Assembly: GCF_905171765.1 (NCBI RefSeq)
Contig: NC_053389.1
Location: 741,769,146 to 741,833,145 of the forward strand
From: Bufo bufo
Taxonomy: Eukaryota; Chordata; Amphibia; Anura; Bufonidae
DNA: 64,000 nt
Direction: 5' to 3'
Made by a program: the position numbers and the translations under genes. The notes under the pieces were generated by a model. The model saw only the letters and a list, made by a program, of their open reading frames with translations, was not told where the DNA came from and made no database searches. Each line of letters starts with the position of its first letter. Position 1 is the stretch's first letter. This document shows positions 22,572 through 32,519 of this stretch, piece by piece.

Positions 22572-22963
22572 TTCCCTTATTATATTTCAGCCAAGAAAAA
22601 TGGACTGATGTTGAACTTTTATATTTGAAAAAGTGCTATATCTTTGCATTCTCTAACATATTTGTTGCACGTACAGAGACTTTGAAAAAAAAAAAAAAAT
22701 CTTATTCTTGACATGTGTTACTATGGACTAACCTGGTTCACCTTAAGTCCGCTGTGCCAGGTCAGCGGCCGTGTCTAAGAAGCAAGAAGACGCCCCTTTC
22801 CCTTGCGTCGTCTGTTCATTAAGTTACAAATGTTATATCTTCTGTGTGAAATAATTATTTACCATATTTATAATGTAATGCTTAATTTATGTAACATTTG
22901 ATGCCGGTTCAGGAAGGCATGTGTGTGAGTACGAGGCCTTACTCACGTTAAAGTCTGGGGGTG
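22572..22963 (+). other. Retrotransposon 3' untranslated region and purine-rich tract
   Basis: No reading frame. AAGTCTGGGGG (22951-22961) just before the 3' LTR is the likely polypurine tract that primes plus-strand DNA. Confidence 0.6.
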
Positions 22964-23370
22964 TGCAGCATACGGGTAGGTTACCCGACACTGCTATATT
23001 ATAATGTGTATCTCCCTTTAAGAAAGTTAGGCCTGTAACAGGTAATTCATATTCCAGCCAGCAGAGGGAGCCCCCAGTTTAGTATAAATAGGCCAGGGCC
23101 TAGCCTAGGAGTGAGTTGGAAGTTTCTAGTTCAGAGTTAGTTCTGAGAGGTTCAGGACTCAGTAACTAGTGCAGAAATTGCACCACTGGTGTGGAGGATC
23201 ATTTCCACTCAGTTTTCCAGGTCAAGTATACCTGAGGTACTCTAAATATAGAGCCTGTCACCAGGAGAGAAGGAAACCTCTACAAAACCTTTGCTCAAGG
23301 GTTATCACCGTGATTTGGGTGTCTGGACCTTGAGAGTATTGCCTACAGCCAGGAACTAAAGCAGGGGGGG

Positions 23371-24064
23371 TGTCACGGGGTTCCGAAGGTGCACTCGGTC
23401 CCCCATTGCCCGCAGAACTGTTGCTTAGCTTTTGGAATGAGGTTCTGTGTTTGACCTCATTCCCAGGGCGGCTTTACTAGCTGGGTGGCTCCTTGCTCCT
23501 AAGTCTGCCTTGAGCGCCGAGCTGATCACTCGGTGCTCGACTGGTTGGTCTGTCGGTCATGTGACGCTGGCCACGTCACATGACCCTCACTCCCCACTAT
23601 AAATACAGGCAGCCTGCTGGCTACAGGTTGCCTGTTAATTTCTAGGTTCCTGGTATTTGTTGGACTGCTGAATACTTACCTGATCCTGTTCCTTGACCAT
23701 CCTTTTGCCTGATCCTCCTGTACTGCGCATCCGTCCTGGTATTGTGACCTCGGCTCCCACCTGACTACTCTCTTAGGACTCCTCTTGTACTTCTCTGCTC
23801 TCCTGGTATTTATGACCCCGGCTTCTCCTGACAATTCTCTGCTTGCTCCATTTGTACTTTGCAGCTTTCCTGGTATTGACTCGGTCCGTTCACGTCCTGT
23901 TGTTTGTCTGTCTGTCATCCCTGCACTTACTCCAAGTTAGGGATTGCCGTCCAGTTGTCCCCTGTCATTAGGACTCGCGAGGCAAGTAGGCAGGGCCAGG
24001 GGTAAGGGTGGAGCGCAGTGGTCACTTCCCTTCCCCCTGTGTGTGTGTGTACGCGACCGTTACA
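23371..24064 (+). mobile_element. Solo LTR of a chromovirus family
   Basis: 694 bp, TGTCACGGGG...CGTTACA, flanked by GGGGG on both sides. A TATAAATA box is at about 23597. The same LTR start is found on the minus strand at 24799-24707 next to a chromodomain, which identifies the family as a Ty3/gypsy chromovirus. It inserted into the 3' LTR of the gypsy element and was then reduced by LTR-LTR recombination. Confidence 0.85.
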
Positions 24065-24706
24065 GGGGGAAAGTAAGTGTACCCCTGCAGAGAGAATAGT
24101 TGCCTGAAGTGTATTGCTGCATTTAGAGTAAGAGGAAATCCCTGATCCTAGGAGGCCTGTCTTGAAGATAGTCTTTTGTGACTGTGAGTAATAGCCTGAA
24201 CCACTGCTGTGACTGTCTTGTAACGTGTGGAATAATTCTGGAACTGTACTTACTGACTGTTCATCTATCTTCAAATTCGTTCAGTAAAGTTATCCTGTTA
24301 TTCAAATATAAGGATTGCTTAAAGCGAACCTTTCACCTCATTTTCACTTTATAAACTAGCAACAGTACCTTATAGATTATCTTGAGTGTGTTGTTATCCA
24401 TGTTAGTGCCGCTTTCCTGGGCTCTTTATACTTCAAAAAATCGTCTTATAAACTTCACATTCGGTGCTCCAACAGTCATGCAACCAGTCAAGGGGGTAGC
24501 CCTTCCATCTCCTCTGGCCGTACCGCCCCTGCCCTAACCCCTCCTCTATGCTCCTTAAGTGACAGCCGGCTCAGTCGCCGGGACGGCGCTTCCGAAACCT
24601 GCGCATGCGCCGTCCTCCTGATTCGCCGCGCGATCCCGTCTTTCTTGCTGACAAAAGCGCGATCATGTAAGAGAATCGCGCATGCGCCTTACGCGATGCG
24701 GGCCTG

Positions 24707-24799
24707 GGAATGAGGTCAAACACAGAACCTCATTCCAAAAGCTAAGCAACAGTTCTGCGGGCAATGGGGGACCGAGTGCACCTTCGGAACCCTGTGACA
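24707..24799 (-). repeat. First ~93 bp of a chromovirus 3' LTR
   Basis: Reverse complement of the start of the solo LTR at 23371. It directly follows a polypurine run (minus strand AAAAGGGGGG). It is cut off by the inverted arm of the TTAA element. Confidence 0.8.
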
Positions 24800-25233
24800 T
24801 TACCCCCCCTTTTACGAGGGGCCACCGGACCCAAGACTTCAGGTGATGGCTTTTCAGGGTGTTCTAAATGAAATTTACGAACAAGTCTAGGAGCATGAAC
24901 CTCCCTGGCAGGTACCCAAGATCTCTCTTCAGGTCCATACCCCTTCCAGTGAATCAGGTACTGCAAGGAATTACGCACCTTCCTGACATCCACTATTTTA
25001 GACACCACATACTCGACAGCATCATTAACAAGAACTGGCGGAGGCGAGGCTTTTGATGGTACTACCGGTTCAAAATATTTTTTAAGCAGAGATTTATGCA
25101 GGCAGCTCCAACCTAAAAGATACCGGGTTAATCACTTCCGTGATCTTATATGGTCCAATAAAACGAGGAGCAAATTTTTTAGAAGTTACCTTGAGAGATA
25201 GATTCTTGGAGGACAACCATACTTTATCTCCAA
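24742..25233 (-). pseudogene. Chromovirus integrase end with chromodomain
   Basis: On the minus strand, from 25233: GPY/F module (FGDKVWLSSKNLSLK, then RFIGPYKITEVINP), a short break, then a chromodomain at about 25000-24860 (VRNSLQYLIHWKGYGPEE, SWVPAREV). The chromodomain in such elements directs integration to methylated-histone chromatin. The upstream half of the integrase is at 30437-30150, beyond the Penelope insertion. No complete gene remains. Confidence 0.8.
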
Positions 25234-25838
25234 AAGTAAATAAATAAATTGGACTGGCACTCTGTATGTGTGGTAATATGGAATAAATACAATAGATAAT
25301 ATAATAAAAGTGATCACAATTTAATTCAAAAGAAAAATGCAATAAAAATACACAATAAAATTGGAAGCGTATATAAACGCTAGAAGCAATATAGCAGCAC
25401 TGGTGTGTAATAATTCAGTTGTTAGTTCAAAATAGATGGCTAAAGTCTTTTAAATAACCGAACTTGGTTGGGTAGGGTAGTTGTCCTTTCCAATCACAGT
25501 GTTGTATATAAAATGCAAGGGGACATACACAAGCGTAGGGTCTGATGGTTGTGCAGTTTATCCAAACAAATCAACACACGCATGCCATCTCCCGAGCAGC
25601 GGTGGATTGCAGTCAATATAATGGTGCTCCAAGGTAAGAAGATAGTATCGGATCTTACCTTATCCCGACTGCATTAAAGTGGAGTCACTCACATGTGCAG
25701 TGTAGATGGTCCCGCACTTAGGGGCAGACGCCGGAGCCGTGCGGTTAAGGTATGCTGCAGGCTTTGCCGTCCGTGTCGCAGAGTTGGCTGCGTGCCCACG
25801 TGACCCGTGACGTATCTCCGATCTGGGACTTTGACCAG
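25234..25838 (-). repeat. Left inverted terminal arm of the Penelope-like element
   Basis: Reverse complement of 29451-30049, differing by an indel of about 13 bp near the inner end. It contains a run of AATA/TAAA at the tip. Confidence 0.8.
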
Positions 25839-25999
25839 GTATCGCGAGATCTGATGTGCGGCGGTCGGGTTAACAGAAGCTATGTTCAGCAAATCCTGGA
25901 TAGAGTTTTTTCACTGGAGCGCTCCAGTCATTGATGAATATATTCACAGATTATTTCCTCATCTGTGTATAGGAAGAAGGCCTTAGTTATGATGGGAGT

Positions 26000-26062
26000 A
26001 TCAGCTGGTTACGCCAGAACGCGTTTTCGGGGACCTCTTCCCCTTCCTCAGTGGCAGCTGAT
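26000..26062 (-). ncRNA. Hammerhead ribozyme motif of the Penelope-like element
   Basis: On the minus strand: stem I strand ATCAGCTG, CTGAGGA (variable seventh position), stem II GGGG/CCCC with loop AAGAGGT, GAAAACGCG, a possible stem III ACGC/GCGT, cleavage triplet GTA, then the matching stem I strand CAGCTGAT. It lies about 650 bp beyond the coding stop on the same strand. Penelope-like elements are known to carry hammerheads in their terminal repeats. One extra A in the GAAA box is the main irregularity. Confidence 0.7.
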
Positions 26063-26389
26063 CTCCCAAAGTTTGGAATGATTTTATATAGGCCGCCTGG
26101 ATGGACCCAAAAGGCGGTTAGGATTTTCAATTCCAGTTTTTGTTCATTATAATAGGTACTCAGACCTAAAAAGCGGTACGGATTCTCAATTATATTTCTC
26201 ATAGGTATTACTCCATGCGGTTTTGGTGCGATATTTTACAACAAAATTTGATAAGGACAAATTATACATAATCCCATGAAAATAATAGATGAATGCTGCA
26301 AAAATATGTTTTATAAATACAACTATAGAAATGTGTAAATGTATAAATATATACAATACATAAAAACGGATAGATTCGTCAAATGATTA

Positions 26390-26580
26390 AAAATATAATT
26401 TATAAATACAACTATAGAAATATGAATATATATATATATATACAATACATAAAAAGTGGATAGATTCATCAAATAGTATAAATAGTTCATATATAAGATA
26501 AAATATACATACATAAAAGGCATAAAATAGTGACGCATATTGTTTGATGTCATAAATAGTTTTTGATGTCATAAATAGTT
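26390..26580. repeat. AT-rich partial direct repeats
   Basis: AAATACAACTATAGAAAT and ACAATACATAAAAA-type segments occur twice (about 26315-26385 and 26400-26475). Non-coding 3' region of the Penelope-like element. Confidence 0.5.
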
Positions 26581-26717
26581 TTAGTATTCAATGTTCGGGC
26601 ATTTTCAAAGTGAAAAGATGACATTGGGATGTGTGTCCGGCTCGGAGGGAGAGACTCAGTGCTGGTAAACAGCCTAACGTGAGGCTCACCACCAGAAAAC
26701 GGACACACAACCTATAT

Positions 26718-29162
26718 TCACAAAAAGCCGAATATTTCTAAGTCTGCGTTCAGACCCATTGGAATAAGGCTTCCAAAGTCAAATATTAAGCGTGATTCAG
26801 CCCTAGACATCCTATCTATATGTTTTCCTCCTCTCCAGTGTGTATCAATCTTTTGCAATGCCATAAAAAACATACCTGTTGGGTCTTTATTGTGGACCTC
26901 TTTAAAATGTTTGGATAATGAATGTTTCATATATCCATTTCTAATATTGCGCAGATGTTCGCTTATCCTTGTTTTTAGGCATCGTTTTGTCCTACCAATG
27001 TACTGTTTTTTACACGGACATTGAATGAGATAGATCACACTGGAAGAATTGCAAGTGAGGAAGCTTTTTACCGTCAGGGAGAAATTATTTTGTGATGAAT
27101 TGATGTCGACAGTTTTTCTTGCGAATTTAGTTGTTTTGCATCCTTGACATTTCCCGCATCTATAGAAGCCTTTAAAACTCAACCAATTTCCAGTTAAGGA
27201 AGAAGTTTTGTTAGGATTATATTTGATTGACGGTGCAATTTTCAAACCTAAATTTTGTGCCCGTGTATAAGTGATTTTGGGTTTTAATGGTAAGAGTGAA
27301 CCAATTATTTTATCCTGTGTTAGTACGTGCCAATATTTGTTAATAATACAATTTATTTTTCTGAATTGAGTCGAAAAAGGTAATATAATCCTAAAATCCG
27401 TTTTCTTATCCATAATTTTGTTCATTGTATGGTTATCTGGACTTTTGGGAGTTTTTCTAAAAAAGGTTTCCCTTGGTATTTCATTTGCTTTTTGTAGTGC
27501 TGTTTCTAGGATATGTGTAGGGTATCTTTTATCTATAAATTTCTCTTTCAATATTTCGGCTTCTTTCTGATATTGACAATCTTCTGTGCAATTTCTTTTC
27601 AAGCGACGAAACTGACCAAAAGGTACATTCGTCAGCCAGTGGGGCAAATGGCAGCTGGAATATAATATATACCCATTTTTAGCTGTCTTCTTCTGAAAAG
27701 TACGACATATATATCTATCTTCGTTTTTCGTTATGTTTAGGTCAAGGAACTCTGTTTCTAACTGATTTATATTTGCTGTGAAAGTTAGATTGTAGATATT
27801 CTTATTTATCTCAGAAATAAAGGAACATAGACCAATTTCGTCACCTCTCCAGATCAGGATGACATCATCAATATATCTACGCCAGAGCACCAGGTTGCCC
27901 CCTAGATTGGGATCAATAAATGTTTCTTCCCAATGGGCTAAAAACAAATTAGCGTAGCTGGGGGCAAACCTGGTGCCCATGGCGGTCCCCATGATCTGGA
28001 GGTAATAATTATCATAAAAAAAGAAATAATTATGTTCCAATATATGTTTAACGCCTTCTGTAATAAATTCTAACTGTTCCGGTTTTAAATTTTCTTTCCC
28101 TAATTGAACTCTGAGGGCATGGAGACCTTGGTTGTGATTGATTACTGTATATAGTGATTTAATATCAAGAGTTGCTAAAATCCAATTGTCTTCTACCTTC
28201 AGTTTTTCTAAGACTTCAATAATTTCTGTAGTATCTTTCAGATATGATTTTGTTTTTCTGACTAATGGTTGCAACCACGTGTCTATATATTTAGACAAAT
28301 TCGCGGTTAAGGATCCAATACCGGATATTATGGGACGGCCTGGAGGACAGGCCGCATCTTTGTGTACTTTAGGTAGGCAATATAATACTGGTAGCCTACC
28401 AGGTGTTCCCATAATAAAATTAAATTCCGTTTTATTGAGAATTTCTAGATCCAATCCTTTGGTACTGTATTTAAGTAGTTTTTCTTTAAAAGAGACAGTA
28501 GGGTCCCCTTTTAATGTCTTATACGTTTCTACATCAGATAAGTGTCTTAGGCACTCTTTGTTGTAATCTTGGGTATTTAAAATTACAATAGCGCCCCCCT
28601 TATCGGCTGGGCGTATCGTAATTTCTTCCCTATCTTGTAGTTCTCTTATAGCTAGTGCTTCTTTTTTTGATAAATTACTATTATGTGTTTGTTTTTCTTT
28701 TAATTTTCGTAGATCTATTTCAACACATTTTTGAAAACCTGCCATTTCTGGCCCTATCTCATTTCTGGGAAATTTTTTAGATTTGTTTTTGAGTGAAGTG
28801 TGTTGGAATTTTTCAATTCTACATGTTTGTGGAACCAACGGGTTTTTTAAAAAATATTTCTTCAGGCACATATTCTTAATAAACTTTTGTATACCAATGT
28901 ACGTATCAAATTTGTTTAACTTCGCAGATGGGGCGAATTTGAGTCCTTTATTTAAAAGTGATATTTGTGCTTGGGATAAAACCACATCACTTAGGTTAAT
29001 AATATTATCATTCTCTAGTGATCTTTTCTGTAGTTTTTGTGTCTTTTTACGTCCTCTACGTGTTTTCTTTGATCCCTTTGATTGGAATAGTGTGATTGAT
29101 GTGTCGGTGTTGTGAACTGTTGTTCTCTGTATCTCGGTGAGAAACAGATTTGAGAACTTCAC
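26718..29162 (-). CDS. Penelope-like reverse transcriptase with GIY-YIG endonuclease
   Basis: An uninterrupted frame of up to 814 codons. Positions in residues: RPADKGG near 184-190; LPKVHK 263-268; catalytic Asp in LDIKSLY at 333; AMGTRFAPSYAN 394-405; catalytic YIDD 430-433; a Cys cluster CGKCQGC 669-675; GIY-YIG nuclease from VIYLIQC (709-715) through QYIGRT to RISEH and a late Glu near 789. The protein copies RNA into DNA at a nicked target. The first codon of the open stretch is GTG, with a stop upstream near 29190; the first in-frame ATG is at residue 98, so the true start is uncertain and may be non-AUG or upstream by splicing. All catalytic boxes are intact. Confidence 0.88.
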   Translation of the reverse strand: MKFSNLFLTEIQRTTVHNTDTSITLFQSKGSKKTRRGRKKTQKLQKRSLENDNIINLSDVVLSQAQISLLNKGLKFAPSAKLNKFDTYIGIQKFIKNMCLKKYFLKNPLVPQTCRIEKFQHTSLKNKSKKFPRNEIGPEMAGFQKCVEIDLRKLKEKQTHNSNLSKKEALAIRELQDREEITIRPADKGGAIVILNTQDYNKECLRHLSDVETYKTLKGDPTVSFKEKLLKYSTKGLDLEILNKTEFNFIMGTPGRLPVLYCLPKVHKDAACPPGRPIISGIGSLTANLSKYIDTWLQPLVRKTKSYLKDTTEIIEVLEKLKVEDNWILATLDIKSLYTVINHNQGLHALRVQLGKENLKPEQLEFITEGVKHILEHNYFFFYDNYYLQIMGTAMGTRFAPSYANLFLAHWEETFIDPNLGGNLVLWRRYIDDVILIWRGDEIGLCSFISEINKNIYNLTFTANINQLETEFLDLNITKNEDRYICRTFQKKTAKNGYILYSSCHLPHWLTNVPFGQFRRLKRNCTEDCQYQKEAEILKEKFIDKRYPTHILETALQKANEIPRETFFRKTPKSPDNHTMNKIMDKKTDFRIILPFSTQFRKINCIINKYWHVLTQDKIIGSLLPLKPKITYTRAQNLGLKIAPSIKYNPNKTSSLTGNWLSFKGFYRCGKCQGCKTTKFARKTVDINSSQNNFSLTVKSFLTCNSSSVIYLIQCPCKKQYIGRTKRCLKTRISEHLRNIRNGYMKHSLSKHFKEVHNKDPTGMFFMALQKIDTHWRGGKHIDRMSRAESRLIFDFGSLIPMGLNADLEIFGFL

Positions 29163-29450
29163 AGAACAAGCTTTTTTAGATCGGACACCGCCTCATCACT
29201 CCACACGACCGAAACACAGGAGATTACCATCCCCACTATCCCCAATTCACAAACACACTCCCCCCCCCAAAACACCCCTACAATTTAAGATATCACAATC
29301 CACACATAGAGAATTATCAACAAGGACACCCACGAGCACCGAGATACAGAGAACAACAGTTCACAACACCGACACATCAATCACACTATTCCAATCAAAG
29401 GGATCAAAGAAAATACGTAGAGGACGTAAAAAGACACAAAAACTAAAAAT

Positions 29451-30049
29451 TTTTACCTGGTCGAGATACGTCACGGGTCACGTGGGCACGCAGCCAACTC
29501 TGCGACACGGACGGCAAAGCCTGCAGCATACCTTAACCGCACGGCTCCGGCGTCTGCCCCTAAGTGCGGGACCATCTACACTGCACATGTGAGTGACTCC
29601 ACTTTAATGCAGTCGGGATAAGGTAAGATCCGATACTATCTTCTTACCTTGGAGCACCATTATATTGACTGCAATCCACCGCTGCTCGGGAGATGGCATG
29701 CGTGTGTTGATTTGTTTGGATAAACTGCACAACCATCAGACCCTACGCTTGTGTATGTCCCCTTGCATTTTATATACAACACTGTGATTGGAAAGGACAA
29801 CTACCCTACCCAACCAAGTTCGGTTATTTAAAAGACTTTAGCCATCTATTTTGAACTAACAACTGAATTATTACACACCAGTGCTGCTATATTGCTTCTA
29901 GCGTTTATATACGCTTCCAATTTTATTGTGTATTTTTATTGCATTTTTCTTTTGAATTAAATTGTGATCACTTTTATTATATTATCTATTGTATTTATTC
30001 CATATTACCACACATACAGAGTGCCAGTCCAATTTATTTATTTACTTTT
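29451..30049 (+). repeat. Right inverted terminal arm of the Penelope-like element
   Basis: Inverted copy of the left arm. It is followed by about 100 bp (30050-30149) not seen at the left end before the target duplication. Confidence 0.8.
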
Positions 30050-30149
30050 GAACATTTGTCTGTAAGGGTGATACAGTTTACCTGGCCTAGAGCACCTGGT
30101 CCTTATCTGCATAAGAGTGAGCTATTCCTTTAATTATTTTTCTTCAAGT

Positions 30150-30437
30150 ATACTTTATCTCCAACCTGAAAGTTTACCCCCCTTGAACGTCTCCTATCGG
30201 CCTTGAGTTTTTGAGAACATTGAGCCTTTTCTAGGTTCGATTGAACCCGGGCCCAAACTGTGCACAGTTCGGAGGAGAGTTTATCAGCTTCAGGGTTAGA
30301 GGAGGAGACGGACGACCCAGAATGAAAACGGGGATGAAAACCATGGTTACAAAAGAAAGGGGAGACCCCAGCAGAAGAATTGACACGGTTATTCAGAGCA
30401 AATTCAGCCAATGGAGGGAGAGCAGACAGGAGAGCAG
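30150..30437 (-). pseudogene. Chromovirus integrase fragment
   Basis: The minus strand reads AEFALNNRVNSSAGVSPFF then GVNFQVGDKVYL, the region just after the integrase catalytic core. It stops at the Penelope insertion. The 15-bp sequence ATACTTTATCTCCAA is repeated at the other side (25219-25233), so both pieces are one gene fragment split by the insertion. Confidence 0.8.
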
Positions 30438-31011
30438 ACAGGCCGGCATCGCGTAAGGCGCATGCGCGATTCTCTTACATGATCGCGCTTTTGTCAGCAA
30501 GAAAGACGAGATCGCGCGGCGAATCAGGAGGACGGCGCATGCGCAGGTTTCGGAAGCGCCGTCCCGGCGACTGAGCCGGCTGTCAGTTAAGGAGCATAGA
30601 GGAGGGGTTAGGGCAGGGGCGGTACGGCCAGAGGAGATGGAAGGGCTAACCCCTTGACTGGTTGCATGACTGTTGGAGCACCGAATGTGAAGTTTATAAG
30701 ACGATTTTTTGAAGTATAAAGAGCCCAGGAAAGCGGCACTAACATGGATAACAACACACTCAAGATAATCTATAAGGTACTGTTGCTAGTTTATAAAGTG
30801 AAAATGAGGTGAAAGGTTTGCTTTAATTATTCCACCTATCACTACACGGTGTGCCACCGTTAAATTGGCACTGGCGTCACGACATTCATCACCTGCCTGT
30901 TCCAGTGTTGACCCGATTGAAGACGACAGTGAGTCCCAGGTTAGTGGGTTGCCCTGCACTACAAAGCCCAGCGTACCTGAAGTTACACTACTGACCCCCT
31001 GGGACACTGCA

Positions 31012-31192
31012 TTTGTATGTTCTCAGTTTGCGTGGGCTTCCTCCGGGTACTCTGGTTTCCTCCGACATTCCAATAACATACTGATAGGGACCCTAGGTTG
31101 TGAGCCCCATTGGGGACAGCCGGATGCTAATGTCTGTAAAGCGCTGCAGAATATGTCAGCTCTATATAAGTGGGTAAAATGAATAAAAACAA
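31012..31192 (+). mobile_element. tRNA-derived SINE, right piece
   Basis: Continues the SINE interrupted at 15927. It carries the frog SINE body (GTGGGCTTCCTCCGGGTACT, GTGAGCCCCATTGGGGACAG) and tail ending AATGAATAAA. The SINE was the landing site of the whole 15-kb stack. Confidence 0.7.
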
Positions 31193-31385
31193 AATATGCA
31201 GTCCTGTATGGAAATTACGTTTACTATCTTATCATATGAGTCTGTTTATACCACTTTTGCCATATATATTTTTGTTGGGACAGGACAATTATATGGTGAG
31301 AAATGATTTGACATATATACGTATGTTAGGAGCGTTTTAAGCTATAGGACGAGCGCAAAATGAGTCTTGAGTGTGAACAGAGTCT

Positions 31386-31796
31386 AAAGGTGAATTTACA
31401 CATACCAATAATCTGCCAGATTATCGGGAATGACTGTTCCTGCGAACACTTGTTCTCCAAAATCTGCCCGTGTAAATGTGCCACTGATCAGCCGCTGAAT
31501 GAGGCGAAACACTTATTCATCGGGTGAGACTGTCATTAGTGCAGGCACATCAATCATTGTTCCTGGGCAGCAGACTGTATGGTCTAAACAGTGATCTACT
31601 GCCCAGAAACAATGATTCTGTAGGGGGACGAGGGATCGCTATAGAGATCCCCATCCTCATACTGTGGAGGAGACTGCTGCATGTAAATACAGAAGTCTCC
31701 TTCACTGAGCGAGCAGCCGACTGTCAGGAAGGAACGCTTCCTTCCCCACAATCGGCTGTAACATCGTGCAGTGTAAACCTGCCTTTACAGATCCTC
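31386..31796. mobile_element. MITE, 411 bp
   Basis: Inverted ends AAAGGTGAATTTACAC and GTGTAAACCTGCCTTT. A second copy is at 49297-49658. Internal CAGAAACAATGA and similar motifs are shared. Non-coding. Confidence 0.7.
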
Positions 31797-32129
31797 TGTG
31801 ATGTAGTGTGAACATGGCCTTATTGGATACAGTGGAAGAAACATCAAGACATTCCATTCCCTTTGCTTTCAGATAAAATCCTAACCACTAGACGTTGTAT
31901 TAGGGGATGAAATAAGACAATTTTCTTTAAGTAAGGGCATTTACAAGACCACAGCTGATAAGTTGTGCTTATTCCACAGGAAGACCAAAATAACTTCAAA
32001 GAATCTAAAGGCTAAACAAGAAAACAACAGAAATCCAGCTACAGCACATGTTTTTGGAGATCTGACCCCGACACCAGACATAGGGCGCTGCTATATACCA
32101 CTCCTTATTTAATTTTTTTTGTGTGTTTT

Positions 32130-32238
32130 TTTTTACTGCTATGAAAGCTGTATATGAGAAGCCCTCATTGAGGCCCCTCGGACTCAAGGATTGTAGTCTA
32201 TAGATCCATCTGGCTTCCTCCTGTAATAGTTTATTTAG
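32130..32238 (-). pseudogene. Penelope-like element C-terminus remnant
   Basis: The minus strand from 32238 reads about 35 open codons with EEARWIYRL and SLSPRGLNEG, matching the pattern at the end of the intact element at 26718 (ESRLIFDFGSLIP then GLN). Everything upstream is lost. Confidence 0.6.
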
Positions 32239-32273
32239 GCAGGCGAAACAGAGTGTGTCACGCTATTACCCCA

Positions 32274-32318
32274 ACTCCCCTGACAAAGCCGCATTGCGGC
32301 GAAACATGTCGGCTGCGG
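32274..32318 (+). ncRNA. Degenerate hammerhead motif
   Basis: CTGACAA (one core change), stem II GCCGC/GCGGC with loop ATT, GAAACATGTC with a minimal stem III and a GTC cleavage triplet. Stem I pairing is weak. Next to a Penelope-like coding remnant. Confidence 0.5.
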
Positions 32319-32519
32319 TAGTGACAATCTACAATTTTTAGACAGGTTGCAGTATAGGGCAAGATCCACAACCAGCAGGGTCGCAATCATTGTCCAGCTC
32401 AATACATATTGTGCAAATGTTCGGAGGCAAACTGCCTGATCTCCCAGCGTGTGAGATGTGTGAATGAATGATGGATGTCTGTCGCATAGGGATATAGGAA
32501 TACATCTCATCTATTTACA

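Larger units (their letters stand above)
25234..30149 (-). mobile_element. Penelope-like retroelement, about 4.9 kb
   Basis: Flanked by a 15-bp duplication ATACTTTATCTCCAA (25219-25233, 30150-30164). It has one long RT/GIY-YIG frame on the minus strand, a hammerhead motif 3' of it, and inverted terminal stretches of about 600 bp (25234-25838 versus 29451-30049). A ~105-bp piece of the coding start (29026-29140) is also repeated in inverted form at 29340-29448. Such tandem or inverted partial copies are a known habit of Penelope-like elements. Confidence 0.88.
24323..30822. mobile_element. 6.5-kb element with ~390-bp inverted ends and TTAA duplication
   Basis: The left arm 24323-24714 is the reverse complement of 30430-30822. 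The tips read AGCGAACCTTTCACC (left) and complement of GGTGAAAGGTTTGCT (right). TTAA flanks both sides (24319-24322, 30823-30826). The empty site is preserved in the 5' LTR as TCAA at the same position, one base different. No transposase inside. The cargo is a chromovirus fragment holding a Penelope-like element. TTAA suggests a piggyBac-type system. Confidence 0.8.
15928..31011 (+). mobile_element. Ty3/gypsy LTR retrotransposon with internal nested insertions
   Basis: The LTR pair begins TGCAGCATACGG and ends GACACTGCA, with a 4-bp duplication TTTG (15924-15927, 31012-31015). Domain order is gag, protease, reverse transcriptase, RNase H, integrase. The two LTRs differ at only a few visible positions, so the copy is young, yet pol has two frame breaks and the 3' LTR carries two insertions (23371-24064 and 24323-30822). 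No envelope-like gene follows integrase. Confidence 0.88.
22964..31011 (+). repeat. 3' LTR of the Ty3/gypsy element, interrupted twice
   Basis: LTR sequence runs at 22964-23370, 24065-24322 and 30823-31011; together these match the 5' LTR nearly base for base. The gaps are a solo LTR and a TTAA-flanked element. TATAAATA is at about 23084-23091. Confidence 0.88.

Noticed and set aside
28138..29115. Plus-strand reading frames within the Penelope-like element
   Set aside because: They are antisense shadows of the RT/GIY-YIG gene.
16773..31011. Endogenous retrovirus with an envelope gene
   Set aside because: No envelope-like frame follows integrase; gag, pol order and RT motifs are of Ty3/gypsy type.
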